Below, piece by piece: positions 10,980 through 24,469 of a DNA stretch of 64,000 nt. Source of the stretch: Trochalopteron elliotii. Taxonomy: Eukaryota > Chordata > Aves > Passeriformes > Leiothrichidae. Under the pieces are notes generated by a model. It made no database searches. It saw nothing but the letters and a program-made list of their open reading frames with translations, and was not told the origin of the DNA. The stretch is taken from positions 5,953,511 to 6,017,510 of the forward strand of contig JANPWX010000097.1 of assembly GCA_024734555.1 (NCBI GenBank), written 5' to 3'. The position numbers and the translations under genes are program-made. Position 1 is the stretch's first letter, and each line of letters begins with the position of its first letter.

Positions 10980-12686
10980 AGAGTTATGTTGTTTTCAGTA
11001 CCTAAAATAGTTTCTTGGCAATTTCTATTTCTATCATAGTGCATCTGTATGAGCAACCTCCTCTGCCAGTCTCACATCTGCAGGCTCTGGACTCTGGAAG
11101 ATCAGCCAACAGTGAGGAATCTCAAGGCGATGTAAAAACCGACATGTGTTGCTTCTCTAATAGTACCTAAATTTTACACCTGGCTGACAACAGGTTTCAC
11201 TACTATAAGATCCCATATAGAATGATTTGGAAAGGCAAGGAGCAGTGACAGAGTTGTTCTAGAGGACAGAATGTGCTGTTGAAACAACAGACAAGAGTAT
11301 CAGAAAATCACAGGGGAATAGAGAAATGAGAATGGGGATAGAACAGAATTAAGTGTACCAAGTGAGCCTGAAACAAGTTTACATAAGGCTTGATGGTGAC
11401 ACACTTCTTCATACTTAATGTTAGGTTAGTATATGTAGGGTGAATTATTACTGGCTTGAGGGCATCAAAATCACATCCATCAGGCTCTAGAAGTAAGAAA
11501 ACTACTGTCTGGGAACATCACCTAAAATTAACAGTCAGTTAAACTGCTTTAGCACAGGCAAACAGGTCAATCTGCTTTGAATTTGTTAAGCAGCAATGCT
11601 TTGAAATGGTTGTGGTTGATGCTTTTAAGAGTGATTCACAGATATGCTTTAGAAGCTCTGCTTGAATTGAGAAAGAAAAGGGAACTGCATATTAAATGTA
11701 TTCCAAAAGAGAGAGCACACCCAAATTTAGCTTCAAGTTTTCTTTTTCAGTCATTTGGCAGCAATGGGAAGCCACGGTGGGTACGATCATCTCATGTCGT
11801 TTAAGCTGCCCAAAAAAGGAAAAGAAAAGTTAAGAAAAAGCTATGCACTGTATTTTATCTCTAAAATATTTATAGGCAAAGCACTAATATCTAGCCATCT
11901 GCTATGTTGCATCTGATGGTTCCTCCAGGTAAATAAAATATTTGTTCAATGAACTCAAAAAAAGTTGACTCAAACCCTTTAGCAACTCTGATTATGCACC
12001 TCTGAATTTCCTGAGATGAACATTGGCTCTTTTGCCAGGAGGCTGCAGGAAGTGCAGAATAATGTGTACATGCTACATTTTGTTAAATAAGCCTCACAAC
12101 CAGCACTGTGGAAAGAAGAAGATGTATAAAAAAAAAATTGTGGATGCAAGCTTATCAAAACTTGTTATTTCAGCAGCTCTCAGCATGAAGAAATGTACTT
12201 TACTGCAAAAGAGATTTATACCAGGACTACTAAATTATCCTCTTTTTATGGTACCTTATGCAGGTCCATGTACTGCAGTTTACCCAGAATATTTTTTTTA
12301 ATATTAATAGCAATGAATAAGCATAGATGTATTTGTGTGTGTGTGTTGTCAATTGTTTGATTTGAAAATTTCAAGAGCAGAGACGTACCAATTAATGCAG
12401 AAAACATCTCCAAACTAATGAAATTGGAGTTCAAAAGGACAACTCAGATGAGAGAACATTAAAAGACTTTCATTGGAGTCAGAGCAGGATTCCTTGTCTG
12501 CATCATGGTTAAGGCATCATCTATCCACTCTCCCAGACTGCACAAGGAGGAAGATGCCAACCCACCACGCAGCACTGGCAGCCCTCTGCTCCTCAAACAA
12601 AGCCACATAAGCCATGTTGAAGCCAATGGTTGGCATCAGGAGAAAATCAAGCAACCCTAGTCTGCCAGACAAGATAACAACACAAG
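10980..12686. other. Unique non-coding stretch
   Basis: No exon or named repeat. A short (TG)n run is at 12334-12346 and a run of T near 12293-12299. Nothing else supportable. Confidence 0.5.
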
Positions 12687-13235
12687 GGGAAGTGTGTTGG
12701 AGCTTTGGGCACGAATGGGACGGGGCCACTCAGAGACTTTTCCTTGAGCTTTTATTGTGGCATCAGTCTCATAACAGGGTTTTTGACAATTGAAGGATGG
12801 CAACAGGTCATATCTGCCAGCAACAGCCAAAGATTTCTTTGTTACAGGGCATTTTAAAAGTTCTCCAGCCAATAGCATATTGCTAAAGCTTACAGACAAT
12901 TGTTCTAGCCAATCACTGAAATCACACATACACCTGCTTCAAACAATGCTTGCTTGTATGCTTTCTATTAACAATAAACAATATTCCATTATTAAGCTTA
13001 AAACCTTCTACTGTCTTGCTAAATGTATTTTTCTGTAGTCTTAAGATCTATCCTAGCCAAACCTGAGACTCAGACTATTGTTTCATGTCCTTGCTTGCTG
13101 TACTATTGTAACTTTTCCTACTTTCAAACTTTTCAATTGCAGCTAATTCTAAATTCTCCTGCTCTTTCTGTTTCTGGGCCCTGCTTCCACAGCTTTCTGA
13201 AAGCCTGCTTACCTTTAATATTTCCCACAGGGAAG
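12687..13235 (-). mobile_element. Solo LTR of an ERVK-like endogenous retrovirus with target duplications
   Basis: The LTR occupies 12693-13229 (537 bp). It is bounded by perfect 6-bp target-site duplications GGGAAG at 12687-12692 and 13230-13235. Read on the minus strand it begins TGTGGGAAAT and ends CCAACACA, the canonical TG...CA termini. In minus orientation the promoter order is correct: inverted CCAAT boxes (plus coordinates 12909-12913 and 12869-12873), a TATA-like TTTTAAAAT (12851-12859), then AATAAA (12751-12756). A 6-bp duplication fits class II (ERVK) integrases. No gag, pol or env sequence is beside it, so it is a recombined solo LTR. Open frames inside it are chance. Confidence 0.88.
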
Positions 13236-16200
13236 ATGTGGAAAGCATTGCTAAAATGGTTGGGAATGCTCAAAGTGAAGAAACTGGGTAATTATTGACA
13301 TAAGGCTTAATCGTCCTGTCATGCTGGTATTATGACAGCATAACTCTGCTGACTATGAAAGAGTTGGTTCTGATTCAGACTGAACTAAGATGAGTGGAAA
13401 TCATGATGAGAACCATGAGAAAGTCTGAGCTTAATGCTGAGCTTGGTACATCTCTGTGTATCTGAGTCATGAACTGGCATGAGAATCTAGACTTGAGGAT
13501 CCTTGACTCCTCCTCATCCACTCTTCTGACTAGACAAACCAAGCCTGTACTCAAACTTCTCTCTCCAGCAGGACCAGCTGAACCCTTTCTGAGAATATTT
13601 GTGATAGAAGTACATTTTATTTATTTTCTGTAGTGCAGAACCAAGGCCAAGGCCAGTCAGTTTCTTCATCTGTTTCCTTGCTCTCGGTGCCTCCCTTGGA
13701 CCAACACCAGTGTTGGGCAAGCATGTGCAAGTGACCCAGCAGATTGTATTTTCAGGTGAGGCACTTTTCAGTTCCATCTGCTCTCCCATCTGACTCATCA
13801 TAAATCATATCAATGTTCATGTCACCACAAAAGAGGCAGCAGCAGGCACAGGAGGTTAGTGAGGATTACAAGATGGAACACGACCCCATGGCAGCACAAA
13901 TGGCAACACAAATGGCAGCACAGTTTATTTCCAATTAAAGCAACCATTTAAAGCAATTCTTAGTGAAATGAAAACGTTTTGTGGGTTTGGTTTATTTTTT
14001 TTTTCCAATTAGCTTTTGAGAGAACATTTGTGGCAATACTTTTACTAGTGTCCTAGAGACACTGAGAAAATTTGGACTTTGGAAGTTCCACAGCAAGGGT
14101 ATTTTTTCCCCTCCCCTCCAGGACAGCCTCTTATATTAAGCAGCAATAATACATACAAATTCATAGAGCTAGTCAGTCAGAAAGTGCCAAATTCTATACC
14201 TACTGCAAAAATCTGAACTGAGTCCTGTATTTTATAAAGGAGTTTCCTGCAGGAAATTAATATGAACTATTCTAGTCCTCTGTATCTCTCAATCAACACC
14301 ACACATTAAATAACACCTATAACAAATGCAGTTCCAACTGAAAATTAGCGTGCACTGAATGTGTCACATTTAAAGACAACTTAGATTTTAATTTCAGCTT
14401 TAAAAAGGCTGAAATCCTGTTTGTTTATCTTGGCATTGCAGGCACATCCTGAGGCAAATAACTCAACCGAAGGATTTCCAAGAGCCAGCTCTTATCTAGA
14501 CAATATGAAATGGAAGTGTTAATAGCACCAATGTACAGGTGTCAGTGTCACTGCAATAATTGAACTACAAGTCAGAGACTGACACTTTCATAAAAGATAG
14601 TGTCAAAACAGTAGAAATCGGGGCTGTGAAATTTTTTTCACTCATGAGAAAGGTTCAAAAACAGGTATTCAAATATTCAGCTGGAATTTGCAACTATATT
14701 TAAGATGACAATTAAAACTGACCTCTTTTCACTGAAAAAAACATGGAATTGTCATGTCATCATCAACAGGACAGAAATAAAGGGAGTAAGTGCAGTAGGC
14801 TTATCTGTTCCAGGTGAGAGGCGCTCATGGCCTATGAGACACCAGTTCCAATGGAGATTAGGCTCTTTCTCACTATGGGACAAAGATGTTTCCAATGTTT
14901 CAGGTTGAGTTACTTGGAGACCAACTTTTATTTTAGTAAAAAAGGTAAAATAAATATATTGGTGGTTGCAAAAAAGAAACATTCATGTATCTATGTAAAA
15001 TACAATCTTATCAAAATGGTATCTGTAACTCTAAAGAGAGGCTCATTGATTGTTTCCTTTTTTGTTTGTTTTCCTTTTTTAACCTGTGTTGCTCTTATTT
15101 CCTCTAATCAAAACTGACCAGAAGGCTTAGAACTTACGCCTGCCTTTAGTATGTCTTTCACAAAGAACTTATAGTTTATTTTCTGTAACAGCGAAGAAAT
15201 TAATTGCTCTCTATCTAGAATAAGTAGGTAGAAATTAGGGATCTTAGCCTAATTTGAAGTCAAAAGTAAGTATGTGTGATCATCTGATCTCCTCAAGGCA
15301 AAATGAACATGATGGACTAAGATAGATGGTTTGTCTGATCAAATCCCTTGACCTTTGATGCAAACATTGATTTCTTTATGAAAGTCCTTTGGAGTCAGCT
15401 CTTTGGCTTCTGCAAACTGGAATTCATAAACAATGAATTTTCTTCAATATAGAGAAATAAATCATGGGGCAGATGGGATTATTATACATGAGCAAGAGAT
15501 TAAAAAGTGGACATGTTCTAACTCTCTGCAAACACAGCTGATGAGAGTAGAGGGATTATCTTTACATTCCCTGCTTAATTCTGCTCTCTGGGGTGGCAAG
15601 CTGTGATGGCATTACAAGAGTTCGTGGGCATGGAGTACAAGCCAAGGGAGCACTTTGTAAGGCCAAATTTTGTGTCTGTGCTCTGGTAACTGTGCTGTTC
15701 ACACAGAGCTGCCAAGAGATGTCATGATGAGGCAAGCAGATTTTTAGGAGATGAAGAAGCAACTTGTGAGAGTAAGGAAAAAGAGGGTGGGAAAAAGAGG
15801 GAAATAAAGGGGGAAGGTGGGAGAGAAAGGTTGAACAGGGGCCCATTTGCTTCTCAGCACAGTAGAGCACAATGAACTCAGGGAGTCCCTGGCATGGCTT
15901 CAGCATCCACATGGTCACGGCCCCTGCCTGCCTTTGCTTCCCCCTGCAGCTGCGAGGTGACTCAGGGCCTCTTTCTTAATGGCCTTTTATTCCACCCTCC
16001 GTTCCTTGAGTTGTGAAGCCTGAAGACATACAACAGTTACAACCCAAGTCCTTACTTAGTGTAAAAGCACTGACTTGTGGTGTGCCAGCATGAAGAAATT
16101 CTTGCCTTCAGAGCACTTCTGAAAAGTTTTTTGTAGGCATTCACCTACAAAGTCTGTTTACACTACAAAAACTTCAGCACATTTGCAAAGCCCCTAAGTC

Positions 16201-19200
16201 ACTGATACAAGTCATTAGTGTGCCACTCTGTGTATATCACCTCCCAGAAACTCTATCAAAAGTATACCAAATATTGAGGGAGGTTGCTTTCCTCATTAGT
16301 CAGGCAGATGAATTTTTCCATGTATGTCTCTGGCTGGATGTTCAGAAAAATGCAGACAAACCCTCACCTCATCACAGTTCTATCGAGCTGAAGAGTGCCT
16401 GTGAAAAATAGGTTCTCTCATTTAAGAGTCTAAAAGACTTTGAGCACTTTCAAAAATCAAGGGAATCCTGTTGTAGGCTATTTCAATGGGATTGGAACTA
16501 ATGAGACATCCATTTTAATTCAAATTTCACCTGTGCAATTAAAGGAATCAATGCACAGAACTTTGATCAGTGCAGAAGTGGGGGATCAGCAGCAGTGTGG
16601 TGTGTTTTGCAGGTAGAAAGGCCATTCTGGCCTCTGCACTGGGGAACGGATTGATGCTTTGTGTGAAGGTGACACCTTCAAAAGCAGCAAATGGAGAACT
16701 GCAAGTGTAACTCCTCACTCCCCTGACCCGGCTCTGTTACTGCACTGGTGAAATAGGATTTATTTCTGGATGTATTTCTAAAATAAGAAGTTGCTCTTAC
16801 ATTTGAATATATATTAGAAAAGAAAGCTGTGAATGGAAAAAACTCCCTAATGTGCCCCTACACTGCAAATGGCCAGTAGATTAGCTTCCATGGATGCAAT
16901 TAAATTTCAGCTCAATCTGAATGTTTTATAGCCAAAAATTCAGTCCTGAGGTTTATTTGAATTTAACATTTTTCCCAGCTCTGAATATTGCACTACGTAA
17001 TTCTGCAGATTAAAAAAAACCCTGCTGCTAACACTAGGTTCAGTTTCAAAAAAAGGAAAAAAAAAAAACCACAACGGGCAGGGATTTTCATAGGAGTGCA
17101 AGCAAATATTCTATTATTCAGTGTATTTGTATTTGGGATTGTCTATGGATTTTACATATCTCAGCACTTCATAAGGATTAATCAATTTTTCTTTACTAAA
17201 CCAAGTGATGTAGCCTGGTTGCCTTGGGCCTGTGTGTTCAGATTATCCCTTACAGCAGTTTCTGCCTTCCTTCTCATTTGTTGTTTTCTGCACCTCAGCC
17301 AAGGCGCAATTTCAGCAGGTTCTAATTGCTACAAACAAGTTAACCCTTTGTCAACATGTTACTGTCAAATGATCACTTAAGAGGACAGGGGTGTGTAGAT
17401 AACTGGAAAGTGTAGACCAAAACCAAAGTGCCAGGACAGACCACAGAAGCCTGCACCTATGTGGCCAGTGTCACAGCTTTCTGTGCATAAACAAAAGATC
17501 ACTATCCTAGACTAGGAAGCACAAGCATGAAGTTCACCCCAGCAGAAGGAAAACTGAAGAATTAAAATAAACAAATTGAAGAAAGCAAGTCAAAGCCAGT
17601 GAGTGACAAAGCTGAGTGAGCTTCCCAAGAGAACTGCGTACAATGGTAGTTAGGCGCTAATAATGCATAAAAAGCATTAATTTCTTAAAAATCATTAGTA
17701 AACAAATATCTTTGACTCATAGAATGCTGCTGTCGAGATCTCTGTATAGAAAACACCCCATTGATTTGCACACAGCTAAACAGTCACCATTTTGTCTTCC
17801 TCTAAGCAGACTATCCCAAATGTGAGCACAAATCCTGAGCCCTACCGCTTCAACCTCTTTTCCCTCTGAGATGCATGCTTTGATTTCTCATGCCCATGCT
17901 GTTTTATGGTCTCTGTCTTTCCTTCCTTCTAAGCTTTGGCTTTTTTCAAGTCATGTAGAAGAGGCATCATCTGTAGCAGAAAAATCTTTAGCTGTCTCAT
18001 TCATTCCAAATGTTTAGTATTAGTTAAATCAGGATGAGAGTAATTGACCTCAAAAAAGTTATGACTTACACCAGTTAAAATGCAGTCCTGTTTCTAGACT
18101 ATCAAATAGTTTCCAAATCAATGTGTCATTTAACATTTCTTACCTCAGTTCAAATATTTGATCTACTCTGTCGTGGCCTGGAGGATTGCAGCAGTTGAAT
18201 ATTTATTGTGATTTTCATACAGCAGTGCCCAAGGGCCTCTACCAGAATCACAATCCTACTCTTTTTAGTGGTTTTAAATGTACAAGGAAAGGAAATGGGA
18301 CAGGTAAAGCTTACAATGAAATGAGTAGGCAACACCACTGGGCTTGTTCAAATGAAGGAACTGGGAAGCTTACCAACAGTTCATGCTAAGTTTGAAACAC
18401 CATTCCACTTGGTAAAAGGGAATGGAGTAGGAAAACCTGCCAGCTCTTTTAAGGAATCGTATGCACTTACGTAAAAAGAATAACTTTGCATTCCAACTCA
18501 ACTTATTGAGTAGAAAACTCATATGTAAAAAAGATAAATTAGGATCTTTGTTCTCCCTAGAATTGTCCATTAAGTTTCTTATGAAAAATGCTATAGCAAA
18601 ATAGCTGTAGCTCCAGATAGGAAGTCTTATTGGTGTGAAATACGAGAGAAACTTTTAAAAGACAAGTATTTGGATGAGAAACAAACACAGAGGTTAAGGA
18701 ACTTGGCCTATTGTCTATCAGCTTCCCCTGGCATGGTCAAAGTACCCATTGATACACAGGCCAGTACACACTGACCCTCTTTTTAAAGATGTAAGTTAGA
18801 AGGTGCAGACAGTATCAAGAAAATCTTGCAAACAATGGTAATTCTTTTTCAGGTACTTTTCCCTGGATTCCAAGAGCATCAGATAATTCTGTAGTGTATC
18901 CTCATGACACAATAAAGCAAGCAGCTGATTTTTCATACTTAATTTTGCACATATATGTAGCTTGATTTATGTACAGGGAAAACAAGACCATTAAGGATAA
19001 AAATAATTGAGCACAGGGACAATAAAGAAGAATGACATAAACTCACCTAACAGAGTGATTTTCTTCTCCTTACAATCCTTACCACTTGCATGACATTTAT
19101 GAACTTAAATAAAACTAAGGATGCAAAGAGACAGGACACTGAAAAGAAGAGAAAGAAGACTTAGATTTTTATTTTAGCCTTTGCAACCAAAGAGCACAGA

Positions 19201-22200
19201 ATCAATGATCTTATGTGTTATTTTTCATTTTCAAAGGGATTTGGATTATTTCATCCTCATTACCACCTTCAGGGAAAACAGTAGTGCAGTGTGGTTACAA
19301 CAAAGGCTTTGCACAATTCGTTTCAACAGTTTCTTCATAACAGTAGTTAAAACTACCTACTACTTACTGCTTGCAACAATCTGAAATGACTGTATCTATG
19401 ATGCAGTATTTTATACATACGAGTGTTTGATAGGTTTGGGGTCTAAGTGCTTTGTTTCACAGTGTTCTTAAAGGTGAGTAAGTCGTGTCTAAATCAATGA
19501 GACAGAGGTTCATCAGGTAATTTCAATATATGCCTAGCTTTAAGTTATGTACCTGATTTAAACTGGGGGCTCTTGAAAGCATTTTTCCTCTGTCATCTGC
19601 TGGCTAGACGAAATTCAACAGGACTGGGAAAATTTTAGGGAAGTACTTCATAGCAGATGAACATTGCTACCTTAGTCAGTTGCAGGGATAGAAAAGGGTC
19701 TTGGAACAAGAGGTGCAGGCATAACATCCACCTCGTTTAACTGTAGAGGATTGCAGTGTACACATGTACACCTCAACTATCCTGCAAGGTGTCTCTCAGT
19801 TAATGGACAAGCAGGCTTTTGTAAGTGCAGCTGTGATCAGTCTCATCCTAAGACAGATGGTAGAACAGAGAAAGTAATTATGACCCTTAGCCCCCTCTTT
19901 CACTCCACTTATAAAGAGCTTATTCCAAAGGCAGCCACCTACACTGCAGCTGTCTATCACTGGGTGAGATTAGATCCTCTTTTTCTCCCAGGAGAAAACT
20001 TCTACACAAAGGCCTGCAATCACATTTGCATTTTCCTTGAAATAGTTTCAGATGCTACTTTTGCCTCTAGTCATCCATCCTACTTAGGATCCTGCTTCCT
20101 GATCTTATGTCATTAAAGATCCCAAAATGTGAGCATGACACTGGCAATGTGTAGTACACATGCTTTCTTTTATGACAGTGACACTACGAACTGCAGCAGC
20201 TGAGACCAGGTGTGTCCTCAAGGTTCAGTCAAAAATTCTGCAGCTGCAAAAAAACTTGATAAAACATTTAGAAATAAAATGTCTGTTAAATTCAATTAAG
20301 GGCAGCATCACTTGTCTGGACCTATACTCTTCAGTTGCAAAAATACAACCCTGTCAATAAGTAAATAAACAAATAAATGACCAATTGATTCCTATGTGTG
20401 ACTTCTTCGTACATAAATTCAAACATTTATAGAAGTGTCTATTGTATTTTGAGTACATTCTATCCTGCGGATTCAATTTGCTCAATTTGATCAAACAGCA
20501 CTTTCCTTCTGAGATATGAGTCACATCCCAGGTGAAGTAACACTTAATCTAGAGCTGAAAGGAAACTAAAACCCAGCCTTTGTGGGGTTCAGTGCTGCTT
20601 TCAAAATACACAATTATCAACCTGAAAGCTGAAACTCTGTCTGGCCAAAGACTTCTTAACTGTAAGCTGGGCATCTGCGTACAGAGATGTCAATAGGATT
20701 GTGCACAGTGCCTGATGCTAACTAGGGGTATGAATCTTGTCAGACTAATTCTAGATACTCAACTCCACAGGTTCTGGGCATTCTAGCCCTGGTCTAAAAT
20801 CAAGAGAAGTATTCATGTCATATACTCTTTTCACTGAAGTATAAAGAACGAAGTTAAGTTAAAAAAAGTCTGTTATTCAAGGTATAGTATGATACGCTGT
20901 GTAATCAAACACCAGCTTGTAGCCCATCCTTTATATGGTAAATTTTCCTCCTGCAGAATTAAAACTGAGCTGTATGAAACCCAGGTGAATAAATGAGATG
21001 AGCTGCTAGCAAAATGAACCATGTACAACAATGTTTTTTTTTTCCCAGAAGAGGATATTAAGCAAGGGAATTGCATGAAGAGTGTGTATTTCAAAAAACA
21101 CACCCTGGTACTCTTTCTGTATCGACTGAAATTACCATTTTATTCTGTACTGTGATGAGTGTTCTATTCCATAGCTGAACCAACTTTGTTAAAGTGAAGG
21201 CTTTTTACGGACAACTTATTTTTCTCCTGCTTTGGTGGAAGTATTAACTTGCATCCTGCCAATTTTAACATAACTCAACAGCTTCATCATGTGCAAAATA
21301 CATGATAATACACAGGTGCACAACTTCATGGATGGTGACTGTGTTTTAAAAAAAAGAGGTCAAATGCGGTCATGGGAATTTCCTTTAAAACTATATAAGG
21401 CATCAGCCATATGCAGTCTTCTGTGACAATTTTATGCTATATCAGTATTTTTCCCATGTCTAAAAAAGCCTGCAGAGAGCAGGAAACATCATGTTCTTTT
21501 AGTGCTGAGTGTGATGTTACTAGCAATTTGGTGAATTTAGGCTGATTTGTCAGTTGTATCTCATTTCAACAGCTATTCCCTCATTTTAAATCTTGAGCTG
21601 GCACTGTCTACAAACTGCAAGTATCCTCAGCTCCCCTTTGCATTCTTAGAGCTATCAAGAGTGGGATTCACCAGACCTTAAGGCATCTGTCAACATACAT
21701 TTACAACTGAACTAAGGTAAGCTAGGATCTCTTCATAAGCTTTAGAGAGAAATCTATAGTTTTAGGAAATGAGTCATCCAAGCAGTTTTGGATACATGAA
21801 AGAAAAACACTTCTTTGACCTTTAAGAGAAGTTAAGGTTACTAACTCAGAGATGCCTCCTCAGAGTAGCTCTTTCCTAGCATAATTTATGAACTACAGCT
21901 ATTGATTTCTCATAGGCCAGCACACATTGAGATTGATTCCCTAGAAGATGGAATTTACTTTCCTACAGACACATGTAAAGTGACGTAGATTTAAAGATGA
22001 TGAGCATCCAATCTATATGACCAATGGCAAACAACACTACATCCAGTCAAAGTAACTAAAAAAAAGAAGGTCAGAAAAGGCTTTCATTTTACTGCCTAGT
22101 ATTTCCCTTTCTCCTACTTTCAAGAACCCTCAACATGACTTTCAGGCACTGCTTCTTTACCTTCTGAAAAAGCTGACATTTCCATAAGGTTCACATGTGC

Positions 22201-23999
22201 TTTTGCCAAATAACCCTTAGTCTCAGCAAGAAATGGCAGTCAGAAAATGGCAGCACTTAGAGAAATCAGAAATATTCAGGTGACACCAGAAATCAAAAGG
22301 AGCACAGGAAAGAGTTTCTGCCTCCACTGCTAAAGAGCAAGGCAGAACTATCTCCCTGTGTGCATACCTAACCTTCACTGAACAGCTATGCTCCTAAAGA
22401 AAAGTAAGATTTCAAACTAAATGTCCTGGGCTTTTGTCAGTAGCTATTTGACTTTTTCATTTCTCCTTTTTGACAAGGAGAATGTCAGAAATTGTATGCA
22501 TAAAAGCATTCTGGAAGAAACACCCAAAGGCAACAATAGGTTTACTGCGGGATCCCACTGTCAGTTGTGGAACTAATGCAACAAACATCAATTCTTTATA
22601 TAAATGTCCAATGATGCAACCATCCTGCTAGGTCATGTACCATTCAGAATCACTGCCAAAGGCAATCAGGCCAAACACACTGTAAATGTATTCCACAGAA
22701 AGAAAAAGAAGATGTAAGTCATGAAAATAATTAATAAAACAACCCAACTGCTCTGTGATGGAGACAGACCTCAGAAGACACTGGTTTCTGAAGCCAAGGA
22801 GAGACCAGATAATAAGAAATAATCAATAACAAGGCAATGAAACAGTTTCTTCACATTTCAGTGGAGGCACCCACGGATACATCCAGAAGACTGGCCCCAA
22901 AAAAACAGTTGCTGTGCAAAAAATACTCTATTTCTTCTACCCAAAGGTATGGATGCATTTCCCATTTGCATTTTAATTAATTTCCCTGGCTATTCACATA
23001 AAAAACATGAGACACAGCAACTATTTTTGCAGATTTTGTTTCCTAAGGTCATTCTCTAAAAGCCATCTTTCTTTTCCTCCACATTCATCATCATTTGCCT
23101 GCAGGGGATCCAAGACCAAGGCATGTACATCTCTATATACTGTAAGTGCAGCTGGCCCTTTTGCTCTAGCAAGTGAGCAATAAGAAAAAGAAAAGAAAGA
23201 AATAAAAATAACCTGAAAAACATCCAACTTATCAAACTAGTAAGGACTTTCAGACTGGGACAAACATATTTCTTGTTCACACAAATGCATACACGAAGGA
23301 GTGCTGCCAGTGCTTTGTGGCCTTATTCCAAACTTACATCACCATGAAATGAGAGCAAATTCTGGTCCCCAAAAAAAAGTTGAACAAAAGTGAAGCAAGC
23401 CTGAGGCTCATGTAATGTGCTGAATTGGTAGAGTACTGCACTTCAGAGACAATGTACCAAAGTGTACCAATAATAATCAGCCATCAGCAGGGAATATCCA
23501 TCAACTTCAAGCTTTTAAGGCCTTGAACTGTATGACTCAGTGATGCACCACAGCTCCATTTAGTTCAGTGGAATTGCACTGACTTGTGCCATCTTGCAGG
23601 TCTGGCCTTTTTCTCTTTTGTTGCTGATTCTTAAATCAAGGTAGTGAAATCAGTCAAATTCCTAAGGGCAAGCAGGTTTCGTATTTATCACTGGTTTCTG
23701 AATATGGTTTTAACTGTTTTTTCAAACCTTCTTGCAGTTTGGTTGGCAAGAATCAGTGTGCCTTACTCCTCTGAACAGGCTTGTTCTATACATTTTGGTA
23801 ATTTTCATTACACACTTGTACAAGGCTCTGGATGTAGAGATATGGTCCTTTATCACAGCCCAGAGGAGGCAAACATGCAGATACTGGCACCCAGTCTTCA
23901 AACCACTGTCTACCAAGTCTTTTGGGCACAAATCAGTGACTGCTACCCACAGCTCAGGCACCACAGCACACTGAACTGCACCTACTTCTGCCACTACAG
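13236..23999. other. Unique non-coding stretch (about 10.8 kb)
   Basis: No exon, RNA gene or clear transposon was recognised. Minor items: a 12-bp triplication at 13888-13923, T runs near 13997-14004, an A run near 17058-17067, and a homeodomain-like AT-rich patch near 17655-17700. The open frames at 16988-17380 (130 codons) and 23644-24054 (136 codons, running into the LTR that follows) lack domains and are not called. Confidence 0.45.
13888..13923 (+). repeat. 12-bp unit repeated three times
   Basis: ATGGCAGCACAA, ATGGCAACACAA and ATGGCAGCACAG occur head to tail with one or two substitutions. The unit length is a multiple of three, so a frame would read a repeated Met-Ala-Ala/Thr-Gln, but the frame is not part of a larger open region. 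A small slippage duplication. Confidence 0.85.
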
Positions 24000-24365
24000 T
24001 GATGCCTTGGGAAGGCTGACCTGGAACAGAGACTGGACAGAGCTAAGAGAATAAAGTAGGTATTTATTAAAAGGCCTTTAAGGATGCACCTTGGGCAGTA
24101 CAAGAGCCCGTCCAGGGCTACACCCAAGGTGCATATATAAATGGACGACTGGTCACAAGGTCTCATACTTTTATAAGTGTTGGTCCATTTGCATATTGGG
24201 GTTTAATTGCCCAATTACAGATTGTGAAGTCTCCTCCTTGTTTTCTCTCTTCAGTCCACCATTGTTTATGCTTTTGGGCCTGAAAAATTGTAACAGCTGT
24301 CCTTGGTCTCCATCTGGAAAAGGATTTGTTTTGTCTACCTACTCTGTGAAGAGAGCTTACTAACA
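24000..24365 (-). mobile_element. Probable LTR of an avian endogenous retrovirus (reverse orientation)
   Basis: In minus orientation the segment starts TGTTAGTAAGCTCTC at plus position 24365. It carries a TATA box TTTATATA (24135-24142), then AATAAA at 24063-24068 and a U5-like remainder to about 24000, which is the spacing expected of a short-R retroviral LTR. The stretch around 24052-24130 (AGTAGGTATTTATTAAAAGG and the 'dark' CACCTTGGGCAGTACAAGAG block) is the kind of sequence repeated in passerine ERV LTRs. I could not find matching target-site duplications, so the ends, especially the left one, are approximate. No retroviral coding sequence is adjacent. Confidence 0.6.
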
Positions 24366-24412
24366 CTTAATATGAGGCTCAGGACTACACATCTAGGCAG
24401 CACAGAATCTGA

Positions 24413-24440
24413 AAAATATGAAAGCTAAAATATGAAAGCT
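24413..24440. repeat. Perfect 14-bp tandem duplication
   Basis: AAAATATGAAAGCT occurs twice without mismatch (24413-24426 and 24427-24440) and directly abuts the palindrome that starts at 24441. Confidence 0.9.
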
Positions 24441-24469
24441 TGTATGGACAATGTGCATTGTCCCATACA
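24441..24469. promoter_or_regulatory. Long imperfect palindrome with paired SOX-type sites
   Basis: TGTATGGACAATG (24441-24453) and CATTGTCCCATACA (24456-24469) are reverse complements apart from one extra C, with TG at the centre. The core places two ACAAT words head to head, four bases apart, similar to composite SOX-E dimer sites. Whether any SOX factor binds is inference; the palindrome itself is certain. Confidence 0.45.

Noticed and set aside
15270..15300. TGTGATCATCTGATCTCCTC resembling an ancient CR1 3' end
   Set aside because: Only about 25 bases match and the flanks do not continue the family.
16988..17380. 130-codon plus-strand frame with hydrophobic segments
   Set aside because: Hydrophobic stretches come from T-rich codons; no known membrane-protein family, no splice context.
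23644..24054. 136-codon plus-strand frame
   Set aside because: Its 3' part runs into the LTR and the protein is not recognisable.
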